Shown: positions 1-12,480 of the stretch, piece by piece
How the letters are laid out: each line of letters begins with the position of its first letter
How positions within the stretch are numbered: the stretch's first letter is position 1
Assembly: GCA_933228895.1 (NCBI GenBank)
Contig: OW121849.1
Location: forward strand, 124,376,849 to 124,440,848
From: Platycnemis pennipes
Lineage: Eukaryota; Arthropoda; Insecta; Odonata; Platycnemididae
Direction: 5' to 3'
DNA length: 64,000 bases
The notes under the pieces: generated by a model
What the model saw: only the letters and a program-made list of their open reading frames with translations
Databases searched by the model: none
Told to the model about the DNA's origin: nothing
Made by a program: the position numbers and the translations under genes

Positions 1-9
1 TTTTGTAAA

Positions 10-430
10 TTAGAGATGAATGGCCAGGAACTCGTTCCAATGGCCTGAGTCAATCAAGAGTCTCGCGAAGTGCGAGTTTTCTTTTTTATTATAAGTGAAA
101 GGTATGCGGTGTTCCAGTGGCAACTCTTTAAAACTACGGCGTACGTAAACTGCATTGCAATCTTCACATTTGAGACTGTATACTCCAGAACTTAACTGTG
201 GGTCAGGTTTTCCCACGGGGTTGGAAATCAAACTTTTTAGATTATTTCCATTGTGAAGGGCGACTCGTATGTAATTGGAAATATATTTGGCCGCTTTCAG
301 GGACGCCTCATCCAAAAAGAAGATTTTCCCCCAGGACTGTTTCCCCTGTTTGATTGGCGTTGCCCCGAAAATTCCCAGAATGGATGCATATGAGAGGTTG
401 GGGATTATCCTCTACAAGGAAAGATTCCAA
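10..430 (-). mobile_element. Decayed Penelope-like element fragment (GIY-YIG part)
   Basis: The minus-strand reading frame at 10-315 contains SSGVYSLKCEDCNAVYV, which fits the GIY-YIG nuclease motif that ends Penelope-like retroelement proteins (GVY, about ten residues, then YIG). Here the second half reads YVR instead of YIG, so the nuclease core is damaged. Upstream sequence (316-430) continues as a plausible but frame-broken part of the same protein. The methionine at 315 is internal and not a real start. The reverse transcriptase part is absent, so this is a truncated relic. The family call rests on one motif and the Cys-x2-Cys spacing (KCEDCN), which also occurs in the better-preserved copy at 61961-62419. 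Confidence 0.6.
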
Positions 431-1639
431 TTAACCAACGAAAACACGTTTCATCCCATTCTCCTCTTCTAGATATTCCACCCTTCCAACACGCTTTGTC
501 CCCCGCCCACCGCTTAAACCAAGTTAAAGTAATCATTCCCCCCTCACCCTATTGACATTCCCTTCCCTGATTCACCACCCCCCACCACTCGGATAGATGG
601 TATATACGTATATATATATAAACCACTTGTTTCAAAAACTTGACTATATTCCTGATATATTCCCGTAACTGGCAACACTTGGGTCGACAATAAATTAATT
701 ATTATTACATAATTATGCAGTGGTTCCACCAAGTGATGCCGGAAGGTATTGATTTCGACCAGAAAAAAACATTAGGTTTAAACACAATTGGTGTGTGCTA
801 AATTATTTGGCAAGATTGGCATTTTACACGATTTTTACGGTGATAACATTACTGTTATCATGGAATTCAGACCGGCATCAGAATAAAAAGTAAACATTTT
901 GGCACTTAGAGCAACAAATTACGCCTTATTAGTATATGACAATCCATTTAGCATTTTTGTTCGAGAAAAATTGTAGAAAAAATTGCCTGCACTCTTTACA
1001 ATTCATTGCTACATGTTTCATCATGTGCTAGTTGTGCTAATGAGAATTACTTGAATCTTGATTGAGATCACAACTAAACAGTAAAGACAAATATTCCCTT
1101 GGATTAATTTATAATAACATTTTGGGAAATTTCAACAATTTCATCGACGATCATGACGCTCGTCAATCATCGACGACGCGTGAAAAGAGGAAAACCAAAA
1201 CTCAAAACTTTTTTAGTTCTGTTTATTTCAGTTTTTCATCCTTCAGAAGTAAATTTAAGTAAATAAAACAAGAAAAGCCGTCTTTACCAAAATAATTATA
1301 TTTTGGGGCGTTTACTGCTTTCTCAGTGGCTTTTTATTTGCAAGTCAATAGTTTCTCAAAACCATATCAAACAATCCTTAAAGTTTTGCGAGAGCTCCAC
1401 GCAAATGATTGTTCATGTTGTCTATTTATTGTTTGGCCTGAAATCTTGTATCACACTGCCAAACATGCAGAAACTACCAAATGTGTCAACATCCACAAGC
1501 TTATACCTATGATGAATGTCAGAAAAAGGTATTCTGGAAATGATAGGATTTTAGCTAAACTCAAGGGTTTATCTGTCACTTCAGAGGTGGCCAAATGATA
1601 ATCAATAGCTGTAAATATTGATGTACTTGAAGAAAGTCA
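431..1639. other. Intergenic, no gene recognised
   Basis: Short open frames are present but none resembles a known protein, and codon use looks random. The stretch contains a short alternating TA run near 610-620. I see no promoter or RNA gene. A 90-codon open frame at 1326-1598 was inspected and not recognised. Confidence 0.5.
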
Positions 1640-3806
1640 TCATCATCATCAAGGGTCAACAATCCTAGGATTGGTTTGAAGCAGCCCTCCACTCGATCCT
1701 TCTATCGGCCAACCTCTTTATATTGACATAGTTCCTCTCCTTCACGTCCAATACGACCTGTTCTGTGTAACTCATACGAGGCCTGCCGTTTCCATTCTTC
1801 CAGTTCACATTTCCTTCGACGATGGTCTTCATCAGGCCATCGTGTCTTAACATGTGGCCAATTAAGTTGTCCCGTCTTCTTCTTAGGGTATTCAGAAGAC
1901 TCCTCTTTTCTCCCACTCTTCTTAGAAATTCCTCATTACTTACTCAGTCGATCCATTTTATCTTCATCATTCTTCGATAGACCCTATTTCAAATGCTTCC
2001 ACCCTTTTCTTCCCCGCTGCTGTCATCGTCCATGCCTCACTGCCGTAAAGAAACATGCTCCAGATATACGTTTTGATGAATTGCTTCCTTACTTCCAAGC
2101 TTGTATTTCCAGTTGTAAGTAGATTCTTCTTTTGATAGAATTCCCTCTTTCCCTGGGCTATTCTACTCACTGTTTCTTTCTTGCTTCATGCATCGTTGGT
2201 TACTCGGCTTTCCAGGTAACAGAACTCTTTCACCTCTTCCAGTTTCTGTTTCCCTAGTATAACGTTGGTTTTGGCCTCCTTTCTCTTGCTGCACACCAAT
2301 ATCTTAGTTTACATCTTATTGATCTTCAGATGCTGTATGGCTATTGTCCTTTCCATGGTTGTTTGCATCTTATTCAGCTCCTTCTCTGTCTCTGCTATGA
2401 GAACTATTCCATCAGCGTATTGTAGCATACTGATTGTTTCTCCGTGGATGTTCACTCCAGAACACTTCTCCTTGACTTCATTGATGGCTCTCTCGATGTA
2501 AACATTAAAAATTACGGGAGACAGTGCACAGCCTTGTCTCACTCCTTTCTTTACTCTTGTTTCTTCACAGCTGGGTCCAGATTTTATCACCGCTACTTGG
2601 TTTTTATACAAACTGTGGATAATCCCTCGGTCATTGTACGACACCCCAATTCCTTTTAGAAATCCATGCATTAAATTCCAATCCACGTTGTCAAAAGCCT
2701 TCTCTAAATCTAGAAATGCAATGAAGGTCGGTTTGTTCTTCTCCATTCTCTTCTCTATCAGTAGCCTAAGGGCCAATATTGCTTCTCTTGTGCCCTTACT
2801 TTTCCTGAATCCGAATTGATCTTCATCCAGGAACTCCTCTGTTTTTCGTTCTAGCCTTCTGTAGATTATCCTTGTCAATACCATCGATGCATGTGTCGTC
2901 AGGCTTATAGTCCTAAAATTTTCACATTTCTCAGCTTTCTTCTTTTTGGGAATAGGAATGATGATGTTTTTTTCGAAGTCCCTGGGTATTGCTCCTGCTG
3001 AGTACATGTCGAAGATGGCCTTGTAGAGACGGGCCTATGTCCTCTCTTCCGCATTCCTTATCAGTTCTGCGGGGATATCATCAATTCCAGGATCCTTTTT
3101 CATTCGAAGGTCCCTTATTGCCGCGTCGGATTCCGATCTCAATATTGATACTCCCACATCATCCTTATCGACTTCGCTTTCCTCTTCAACAACTTTCGTT
3201 CTGAGATGTTCCCTTTGTATAACTCTTCGAGATATTCTTTCCATCTCTTCACTTTGTCTTCATTTCAATCAAAAGTTCTCCATTCTTGTCTCTTATAGCA
3301 TTGCATTTTACGCTCCGTTCTTTGAAGTGGTTCCTCACTATCCTATAGGCAGCTTCCACTTTTTCAAATGAAAGGTTGTTTTGTACATCTTCGCATAGAT
3401 TGTTCATCCACATTTCTCTAGCTTTCCTGGCTTTGCGACTTACTTCGTTCCTTACTCTTTTGCAACAAAGCTGCCCTCAGTTTTCACATTCTTGTACTTT
3501 CTTCAATCAGGTCTAAGACTTCTTCCGTGATCCATGGCTTCTTCTTGGCAAATTTTCTTCCTCCAAGAGCTTCCTTTGCTGCTTCCTGTAATCTATATTT
3601 AAAGCTTTTCCAATGCTCTTCCACTGATTTCTCAGTCAGGTCTTCTCCTATGATATTTCTCACTGCTTTCTGAAATTCTGGCTGATGTTGACCTCCTTCA
3701 GTTTTTCTACTTGCCATTTGTTCTTCACTGTTTTCTTCAATTTCTTGAATTTTAGATGTCATTTCATCATCACTAAATTATGGTCGCTGTCGATGTCTGC
3801 ACCCGG
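1640..3806 (-). mobile_element. 5'-truncated APE-type LINE retrotransposon
   Basis: Pieces of a non-LTR polyprotein appear in order on the minus strand. The end of an APE-type endonuclease shows as DSDHNLV near 3765-3800. Then come a linker region (3762-3484 and 3244-3035), the reverse transcriptase core (3007-2309), a thumb or C-terminal part with LYGSEAWTM (2170-1967), and the terminal segment ending RIEWRAASNQS and stop (1916-1665). Right after the stop is a very short 3' region ending in a (TGA)n-type tail near 1640-1650, typical of LINEs that carry a microsatellite instead of poly(A). Frames change several times, so the copy is dead. The clade is unresolved; the short 3' end recalls RTE-like elements. 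Fragments of similar LINEs occur at 45420-45500, 55120-56330 and 60190-60370. Confidence 0.85.
2309..3007 (-). pseudogene. LINE reverse transcriptase core, inactive
   Basis: This 232-codon open stretch covers the fingers and palm of a non-LTR reverse transcriptase. Visible landmarks are GFRKSKGTREAI, then FLDLEKAFDNVDW (motif A, with its catalytic Asp), VRQGCALSPVIFNVYIE (motif B) and LQYADGIVLIA (motif C). Motif C should read ADD; here the second aspartate is Gly, so the enzyme would not polymerise. The frame breaks on both sides. It belongs to the LINE described at 1640-3806. Confidence 0.85.
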
Positions 3807-6800
3807 GTGAAGAAAGTCAAATATTAAAAATAGATGCACTGATATGAATGCAAAAATGAAGTTCCTGCTAAGATGGATGTATTATGCTGCCTGATTTTCC
3901 AAGATAGAGGTGTACAACCAATGGATCCCAGGGTCACAGTGTGCGAGAGTACGGAAGGCAGTGAAAAATAATCGTTTTAATAATAGTAGTAGTAGTTTTA
4001 ATTATAATATTTTAAGTACCACTACGTCAAGCTCTATGTGCAGTAAAAATACATCGTAGAGTTTTTACAGTGAATGCGAGAAAAAAAGAATCATGATAAC
4101 CACTGTTACAGAATTGTATATACTTTAGTCGTCTCATACTTCTTACATTGAAGTGAAATATTTTGTTATAAGAATAGCAGGTCGGAAACAGCCAAGCTAA
4201 AAAATGAAATGCAAAATTCATCGGTTCATGCTTAGAGATGTTTTTTCTTCTCCTTATTGTTCAACTCCCTAGCCACCTCCGCTTAGAAGAGCTACTCACA
4301 AGCGATTCATAGGACACTTCTAATGGAAGAGAGAATGAAGCAATCTTGTTTATCGAAGTTAAAAACGCAAAGGTATTTAAAATCAAATCAACTTCGTCCA
4401 CTCCTATCAAAACCTGCCGTCGAGTGAGTGACTATGGACTCCTTGCTTGATATATGAGTGCACCTGTTGTGTTCATAAGTTTTCTGGTTAGTCGTGAGTA
4501 CGTAGTTATTCTTTTAAATACATATTGGAAATAGTACGTGCAAATGTGTGATTGTATATGAGTGTGTTCCAATCTTGAGGCACGATGGCATCCGGAGGTT
4601 TTTTGGTAATTATTTCTCCGAACTGTCTTCCTCACTCTTTTTCCCTTCCCTTTCTCATGCCCCAAGCACTTGTATTTAAAATTAATTTCTTTCCCACGCA
4701 TAGATTATAGCAAAGTAGATGATATTTAGTGGTAATATTAGATATCCATTCGAATAAAAACGAAAACAGGTTTGGTGCAGCTCTATGTTCAACTCTACCT
4801 GTTGTTATGAATCATATGTAACAAATTTTTCGAATCTTGGAAAATGTTTATCTATTAAACTGAACAAATTTTAGTCTATTATACGTATAATTACAGGTAT
4901 ATTGACAGCAGGGCACTAGAGTCCCTTAAGCTCTAAGGACTTTGATAATCGCAAGAGTCACCGGAGTTAAACGTGAAAGGCCTAAAAATCTCAAAAAGAA
5001 TTAGAAGAAAGAGAAGATTAGTGCAGTAATTGAATTATAGATTGCTTAAATTAGAACTTATATAAAAATAGTTTACTGGTTTTTGAATAAAATATCCACT
5101 TATTCTGTTTATTCCAAGTATGTGTTTGAAGAGGTATCAAAAGATTAATGTCTTAAAAACAGCCCCTAAAACTATTTAGAACATACACGGCATATAAGAT
5201 GACACCAGGAAGGCATTTAAAAGTACTTTAGCAGTATAAAATAAAAGCGTTTAATAAAACATGTGATTACTACATTTCTATTTGACCCAAGTAAGCGAGC
5301 AAGCAACGGAATAATTTATTAACACAACTGCACTTCACTTTGACTCCTTTGATTCGTTTGCCAGTTGGCTACGGGATACAATGAATAAGAGAGTTTCAGG
5401 TTTAGCCTCCCGCGGTTTTTGACAGTCTCTTGCTAGAGACAGCATTACATGTGTACCATACCGTCAGGAGGACATTTTATTCGAGTTTCAGAATTGTTGG
5501 CTGCAAATTGTGGGAAATAAAGAAAACTTCTCCAAACCAAAGACATGAAAGAGTGGTTGCTATTCATTCGTAGTTCCAATTTATATATTAATTGTGAAAA
5601 ATGAAATTTGACACTAGACATCTTGACCATATTTTTATTGCGACATTGAAATAAAGTTCACAAACAAGAATTGAATTTTATAAAATACCTTTATCAAAAT
5701 AATATTTCCTTCAAACTTGTGACGAAGAAGAAAATCATTGAATATTATTTAACATAGCCTTTGGAATAGTAGGACAGAGGTAAACATTCTACACATGAAG
5801 GTGCACAAACATGCCCACATATAAACATATTCTAGTAATTCAGTACATACGAAAACTTAAATATTGATAAGGGTATTAATACTTTTGCGTGATCTAATGC
5901 CACATATATACATACAGGAAAGTCTTTTCTCTCCTACAATCGGTAACTGCGTGACTGGTGGCATCTTGGACACTGTTTAATAATTTTTTTAAATATTCCG
6001 CTCATATTTAAACACTTGTAGCGCCTTATATGAGCATAGTATATTCTGTGCAAACGTAAACACTCAACAGTCACGTACGAGAGACAACAATGTAGGATAC
6101 TTTATGTTTCCTTGTGTGCTTCATTTAGAAAATAATTTGTATTGGAAGGTGCTGATGGCAGATAGTATTATTATTATTATTTTTATTATTAAAATGCATT
6201 TATGTATGCCTGTATGTATTGATACCGCTTTATTTCACCCACCCCACGGTTATTTCGGATGAACAGAAATATATCCGTTACTAAATAAACAAACAATCTC
6301 ACAAGTATTCTCAATCGCTGAGTACATTGGGGACAGTGGAGGATGCTGTACGTACGGATAGCGCAAATCCGATTATGAGCAATTCTCCCGAAACCTATTA
6401 TAGAAAAGACGTACGAGAAAGTAAATTACTGTAGTTAAAGGAAGGAAAGGAAAAGTATAGAAATCCTACTAGAGCTGAATGAAATCGGTATGATGAAGAA
6501 ACCAAGATAAAAATAAATATTATTATAGCCTTACGCATTAATATAAATGAAGACCTAGAGATGGTGATACAGGCAACTGAACCCCTTATTAGCTTCTGCA
6601 ATAAGCTAACCTATTTAATTATTAGCTGTTGCAACGCAAACTGTTTTAATTGGTCACAATGCTTTTTTTAAATGAACAAATCTTCACAAAGATACACGAA
6701 TGAAACAAAATTAAAAAAATCATCCTGAACAATGGCTTGCTCAAATTAATTGTTGATGAAATACAGGTTCAATCAAAACTGCAGTAACGGTTTCTTTTCA

Positions 6801-8595
6801 TTTATCGCTGCTTTTGCGTATTGCCACATTCAAGTCGAACTTCAGCAAAACTACGCGTAAATCATCAAATTAAATAACAGTAGATGGTAAATTGGTGGAA
6901 AAAATGTAATGAAATTTAATTCTCAAGGTATTTGACGACAATGAAAAAATTTGAAAAACATATTAAGTGTACTATCGTCCATCATCCCATTAACTCGAAG
7001 GAGGAAAAGAGAAAGCAAAATATTTTCCGTAAGGCCATGAAATATCCGATACCACACAGTATGAGTGTTGTACCAATACCTGTATAAATCACATCACCAT
7101 GTCCTCCGCTGCCACCTAATGAAGTTCCCTGTCTTGTCCTCATCCAGAAGTTTGACTGCAACGATCCATTTCCGCAGTCATATCGATATGACTGTGGCTG
7201 GCGACAAATTTAACCTTGGCAAATTTACAAAGGTTAACTGTAGGTACTTGGCATTTGGTTAGTGTGCGCTAAGTTGAATGAAATATGGTCTTCCATGATG
7301 AAAAACCTCAAATAAAGGATTAAGCCGCCAACATGTTTCAATACAAGTTACGAGCCTGGGATATTTTAAGCTGATGTACACGAAATGTTTAAATGATTTT
7401 ATTTAATAACGCGATTAAATTTTGGCCATTATATGTTGTTTTAGCCTAATTGAAAATAACCCCTGCCCTCTTAAAAGTTCAAAGCATGCCAACAATATTT
7501 CAACTGAAATGCACATCTTCATTTACCAGATACTATTTTTTGCAGAAAAATACAAATTTGTTCAGATGGTCCCCATTGATGGTTACCCTTCAAAGTATTT
7601 GGCCTAATTTTTGACTAAATAATGATACTTTCACGATGTCTTCTTAATGAGACACTGTGACAGCGCATTCACGTCCAACTAGAAAATTGGCTGAAGTATT
7701 CAAAGAGATAATTATAAATGGATAATTTATAAACTGTGAGGAAATCTAATGCAGGCAAATAGCAACGACAATGAAAACGGATGTCTTAGCTGTAACTGCG
7801 TAACTGTCGGCTGCTTGGTATGATTGATTTAATTTAGTACATTGGATGAAGTAATTAACGATAAACCAATTATTTGGATAGAATGAGCAAGCAGTTAACT
7901 ACTCTTGGTCCCAAACAAAAATTAAAGTGCGCCAGTTACACTCAAATTTTTTTAAATCTTATCCCTACAGGTCAGAGTAAATTAAATAACAGAATATTTT
8001 GAATGCATAAGGCAGAAAAAATTTGGTGCTCACTATTTAGAAAATAATGAACTATTTCATCTTTCATAGACCTTTGATTATTACCTTCAATTTGACGCCA
8101 TATTGTCCCCATCAATACACTCAAGTGTAAAGCCATTACCCTGTTTTCCTGAGCAACACACCTGACCTTTTTTCAACTATGAAACCTTTAGTAACATCAT
8201 TTACACTCTATGATATTTTATGTACAAACTGGATCATTATGTTATTTTTATTTTAAGTTCACTGTGGAGTACATGTCATTATCTTGAAAAATAGTTATGA
8301 CATTTTTTGAGTTATTTTGAAAAAAATAATTTCACCTCTAATATTTTTAATATCCAACTTTTTCTCTAATTATAAGGCCTAAGTATTACGTAGGTTGCCG
8401 GAGCCAGATACCATTGTCAACAAAAATGAATTTAAAACCTGAAAAACATGAAGGATACAAGGATGTATTTATTTAATCTCGAGAAAAATTAACGAATGAG
8501 TTCTTATAAACCTGCGTATGATCTTGTGGAATTGGTTATGATTCAAAAAGATGCCATGACGAAAGAATATTTTTAAATGGCGTTACCACCTTAAT
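3807..8595. other. Intergenic, no gene recognised
   Basis: AT-rich sequence with only short random open frames. An (ATT)-type microsatellite lies at 6165-6190. I found no terminal repeats, exon signatures or RNA genes in this interval. A GAGCTGCACCAAA-like string on the minus strand near 4775-4790 resembles the end of LINE coding sequence but is too short to call. Confidence 0.5.
6165..6190. repeat. (ATT)n microsatellite
   Basis: Imperfect run of TTA/ATT trinucleotides, read directly. Confidence 0.9.
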
Positions 8596-9085
8596 GGGTG
8601 CTTTCCAATCATCGACGCAAGTCGACACAAGTCAACTTGTGTCGCGTGTAGTGCTTTCCAATCAGTGTGTGTCGTTGTTGTGTCAAACGCGAGTCGACAC
8701 ACGTTGACACACCGGTGATGGTGAGTTACTGAAAAAAGAAAGAAGGACGGCGCAAGCTCTAAATCGCAATACGTCTGCAAGAGGCATATTGAAAATAACC
8801 GATAAATCAGAACAAATGTTTAAGTTAAGTATTTTCTTAATTAATCGTCCTACAACTCATTTTTTTGTTCATTGGTAACAAATCTTGCTATATCAAGAAG
8901 GAAACATCTGTGGATTCAATTTCCTTCCCACAAAAACGCACCAATCACGAGTCCCTGTGAAAGTCCTTAGCGCATCAACTACTGCGCATCTGAAACTTGC
9001 TTTCCATTCGCGAAGACACAAGTCGACTTGAGTTTCCGCGAGTTAACTCAAGACGACGCATGAGTCGCTTGAATGGAAAGCACCC
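8596..9085. mobile_element. Non-autonomous DNA transposon (MITE) with GGGTGCTTTCCA ends
   Basis: The 490-bp unit begins GGGTGCTTTCCAATC and ends with the inverse, GAATGGAAAGCACCC, giving a terminal inverted repeat of about 15 bp with one mismatch. AAT occurs on both flanks (8593-8595 and 9086-9088) and may be a 3-bp target duplication. Inside, the terminal motif recurs in degenerate form (near 8649 and 8998), and the stretches beside both ends are rich in GTCGAC/ACACAAGTC words able to fold back. No transposase is encoded. The superfamily is not assigned; a 3-bp duplication would suit PIF/Harbinger. Confidence 0.7.
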
Positions 9086-10320
9086 AATATCAAGAATTGA
9101 GAGCATTCACAGTGTCACTGATGTTGAGGTAGCTATAATCGTTAGCCATAAGTGGTCGAGTTTTAAAGATTTTTGTTCACACAATATTAAATACTACTTT
9201 GCTCCGGAAAAATAATTTTAATTAGAAATATTCATTTCCAAGCAATTTTGCATTGCCCTAATTTTTAAATCATGTGTCATAACTTGTAAGTATATTAGAT
9301 TTATCCTGGCCATACGCTGGAAACTATGTATAAAATGAAACCCTACCAGTTACCAGAGAAAATACTTAATAAGTAAAAAGTCATGCACATCATGTGCATA
9401 ATAATCAGGATATTCATGAAGCTTCACATAGGATGGCACCTGCTTGAAGATGCAAAAATGCTAAATTCTAGTAAAGAGATATCAAACAAGAGTCAATGGA
9501 ACTGGAAACCCTCCAAACTTATGAAGTTAATTCAAGCTTTGCTTATCAAATATTATAGGTTTAAATCTTACATAGGAGTTTAAAAATAGCGTCAATGCTT
9601 GTATAAATGCACATTATAAAAAATTAATAAATTCAAGATTATAGTTCAATACCTACAACAGGAATTCACAAACCATTCTCTCACGGGTAAATCTAACACT
9701 CATATTTTCACGGATTTCGAATAAATGGGTATTGCACGCACATGATCGAATTTTTCTTTGCATATTCTAAATCGTTATGAAAATTTCTACCTTATGCTAA
9801 CAAGAAACAAATTATCTCCACGTACAAACGCTTTAAATCACGTATTTGACATTAAGTAATGATGACAGTACTATGGCGCACTTCATTTCACCCACTCGCA
9901 ACGTTTTCACTTATTCTACTCTATACCATGTCAGCAAACTTGGTTGGGTAAAAGTAACCCAATCTTCGAATGCTCAACGTGATTACCGCTTCATTTAAAA
10001 ATACACCAATCTATGAAAAACACTTACATACGCACATATAAAGTTGGCCGACAATAAAATAAAGACGATTTTCCCAATTTCCAACATTCTCCTCGCCTAG
10101 CGGGAATTCTTTCCCTCGTCAACATCATGGACGACGCTCACCACGACATGATCCGAGGCCCACGAATCGAAAGACTTATTGACTCACAAACAAGGGAATT
10201 CGTGGGTTGCTGTTTCTAGGTTCCATGCCTCCTGACGAGGGGACGCCGCACTTGAGTGACGGCTCCTCCTCGTGTCTCCTAAGTAATTGACTGAATCGCA
10301 ACCCTCCGACGCGCGAACCG
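9086..10320. other. Downstream flank of the opsin gene, nothing recognised
   Basis: AT-rich up to about 10080, then more GC-rich towards the opsin 3' exon. It should contain the opsin 3' UTR on the minus strand. I see no canonical AATAAA on that strand close to the stop codon; the nearest convincing one (TTTATT on the plus strand) is near 8466, about 1.8 kb downstream. Confidence 0.4.
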
Positions 10321-11184
10321 TCACACAGCCACCACATCCCCGTCTTTGGAGCTCCGGCCGCAAACCCCATCTGCGGACGGCGTAGGGGGCTGCTTAACAG
10401 ACAGCGTCTTCATCTCCACCACTTCCTCCTCCTCCCCTCCACCCCCCTCCTTGACCACGCTTCCCTCGCCCCCGGCCACCTTCCTCCTGCTCCCGCCCCC
10501 GAAGAACTGCCGCCCTCTCTTCCCCCTCCCGCCCTCCCCGCCCCCGCGACCCGACCCGGACGCCTTACGTGGTCCCCTCAGGCCATCCCCGCTCAACCAG
10601 CTGGACACCTTCCTACCCTTACCCCTAGGAAAACCCCCTCCCCGCAGTCTCTTCCCCTTCCCCCCGGCTCTGACGCCGTCTGTTGCTTCCTGGGGGTTAG
10701 TCGACCCCATCTCCAGTATCGACTCCGCGCAGCCGTTGCCGGTGGACGCGATCACTTCCATCAGCACTTCGCCCTCCTTGTCGGCTGCCGAAACGTTCCT
10801 CGCCACGCCTTCCTCCTCCTCCTCCTCCTCCTCCACGGCCGACTCCTTGGGCTCCTCCTCCGGCACCACGTCGGAGATGAGACGGCGGCCTCCGACGAGC
10901 GGGGAGGGCCTTGCCGCGTCTCCGTTGGCCCCGTTCGCTGACAGCGCCGCCTGCAGAGGCCTCCTCTTGTGGGTGACGGGTCCCTTGGACGGGGAGTTGC
11001 AGGGGTTGTTGACGAGGACTCCGGAGGCGGACGTGGTCCCCGTGGCCGCGTTCCCGCCCCCCTCCGGCAGCGTGTGCGACATGTAGTGGGACGGGCTCAG
11101 CATGGCCGTGTGCTCGCCGCCGACTTCCTGCGAAGTCTCGGAGATGGCGCGGACCCGTAGCAGCTTGTGCCAAGCGGAGCGGAA
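10321..11184 (-). CDS. Ciliary-type opsin, 3' exon: helix 8 and long cytoplasmic tail
   Basis: The exon begins directly after a pyrimidine-rich acceptor (CGCTAG at 11190-11185) with FRSAWHKLLRV. This completes the opsin helix-8 signature when joined to the preceding exon ending GLNTQ, giving NTQ-FR in phase 0. It then stays open for 287 codons to the TGA at 10323-10321. After helix 8 the tail is low-complexity: Ser/Pro-rich, a run of about eight Glu (residues 110-118 or so), Gly/Arg/Lys-rich blocks, another acidic patch, and a C-terminus ending DGDVVAV. In bovine rhodopsin the corresponding exon codes for about 36 residues, so this tail is several times longer than usual. The stretch is far more GC-rich than its surroundings, and the opposite strand is also open over most of it, so openness alone is weak proof for the distal part. 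An unseen further splice or an earlier end cannot be excluded. The first 30 or so residues are firm. Confidence 0.75.
   Translation of the reverse strand, partial: FRSAWHKLLRVRAISETSQEVGGEHTAMLSPSHYMSHTLPEGGGNAATGTTSASGVLVNNPCNSPSKGPVTHKRRPLQAALSANGANGDAARPSPLVGGRRLISDVVPEEEPKESAVEEEEEEEEGVARNVSAADKEGEVLMEVIASTGNGCAESILEMGSTNPQEATDGVRAGGKGKRLRGGGFPRGKGRKVSSWLSGDGLRGPRKASGSGRGGGEGGRGKRGRQFFGGGSRRKVAGGEGSVVKEGGGGEEEEVVEMKTLSVKQPPTPSADGVCGRSSKDGDVVAV
10809..10834. repeat. (TCC)n tract encoding a poly-Glu run
   Basis: Trinucleotide run on the plus strand; on the minus strand it is read as GAG codons inside the opsin tail. It is a likely site of length polymorphism. Confidence 0.85.
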
Positions 11185-12153
11185 CTAGCGTCGGGAGCAG
11201 GAGGCGGCCGCAGTGGGGAAGAAATAGATTTGGAGCGAGGGAGAGAGAGAGAGAGGTTGAGAAAGAGAAACAGAGACAAATGTTAGAGAGGAAGAGAGAG
11301 AACCACCCAAAGGAAGAAAGGGAACAGACATGGGGTTAATCGAAACGTCGAGAAATCCAAATAAATTGATTAATTAAGATAAGTTTCATCAGGAAAGTTT
11401 TCGAAGCGAGAATGGAAAGTGATGATTTTATCCCTTGATTAATGACAGACTGGGACAAAATTTGAAGATACGGAATTCAATCTGCACATTAGATTAATCT
11501 TCTGACGAAAATTAAATAAGATAATAAAGAGTTGGAAAAGACAACCTTTTACAAGAGAGCAAGATTATTCAACGGAGTGTCACCCGTTTTAACCTTTTCA
11601 ACTTCAATGATGGCAATTTTTGTATTCCCAAAGGCAATTTTGAGTTTTGAAGTTACCAGGGAATTAAAAAGTTAATGAAGGATAAAATTTTAATTAGTTT
11701 TGAGAACAATAAAATAATACAATTTTATATTTTCTTTTCCTTGTTGTACTCATTATTTATCAGCAATTTGATACACATACAGCACTCGTCATGTCGAAAT
11801 CAATCCAAAAATGATAGGTAGCAAAAAATGTAGGCAAAATTAGTCGTGTACGCATTCCATAAATATGTATATTTGTGTACTTTATTTTGCGTATTTTATT
11901 TTTGTATCGCAATATGCATATTTGATGTGTGAAAAGTTTCCTAACTAATTTCCTAAGAAACTATATCAGTTTGAACTGAGCATTCATGAACGGGTATCTT
12001 GAAAACCGTTATTGTTTTATCGTTAAATTTATTTTTCACAATTTACAAAAAAACCATAGGAAATGTATATATATACTGACGGATTAGGGAAGTCTAAAAC
12101 GTCAGACTCATGATTTTTCATATAGGATTTATCATTTTTACATTGTCATAACA

Positions 12154-12282
12154 GAGAAAATATCCGAAGATCAGAATATCCAAATCCAAATTAAATTATG
12201 TAAAACAATATATCCAGATAAGGTATCGTTTTCCATAATTTAATTTGGCATTTGAATATTCTAGATTCCGGACATTTTCCAT
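12154..12282. repeat. Imperfect inverted repeat (hairpin)
   Basis: GAATATCCAAATCCAAATTAA on the left pairs with TTAATTTGGCATTTGAATATTC on the right, and the complementarity continues outward (GAAAATATCCG against CGGACATTTTC). The stem is about 45 bp with scattered mismatches and a short loop near 12210-12225. It may be a very small MITE; no target duplication was identified. Confidence 0.6.
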
Positions 12283-12390
12283 TAAGCCAAATTAGAAGCT
12301 CACCTTATTTCATCTAATACAGAGAAAGATACAAAAAGAGTGAAGAAAAAGTACAAGTATTTTAAAAGCCTCATTTAAATGATGTAAAGT

Positions 12391-12480
12391 AGTGGTTCTT
12401 AACCTGAGATCCACGACCCCTATGGATGTGGTCCACCGAACCTTTCACAGGGGTCACCTTATACCATCGAAAAAAACATA
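12391..12480. mobile_element. hAT-like terminal fragment
   Basis: TAGTGGTTCTTAACCTGAG followed by a CCACGACCCC word resembles the widespread hAT terminus CAGTGGTTCTCAACCT. The opposite end was not found nearby, so this is a fragment or an older copy. Downstream (12490-12620) the word GAAAGCAGC recurs several times. Confidence 0.45.

Noticed and set aside
10346..11086. 246-codon open frame on the plus strand opposite the opsin 3' exon
   Set aside because: It is Pro/Ser-rich and mirrors the GC-rich minus-strand frame; it lacks any recognised domain, and the minus strand has the helix-8 continuation and splice acceptor.
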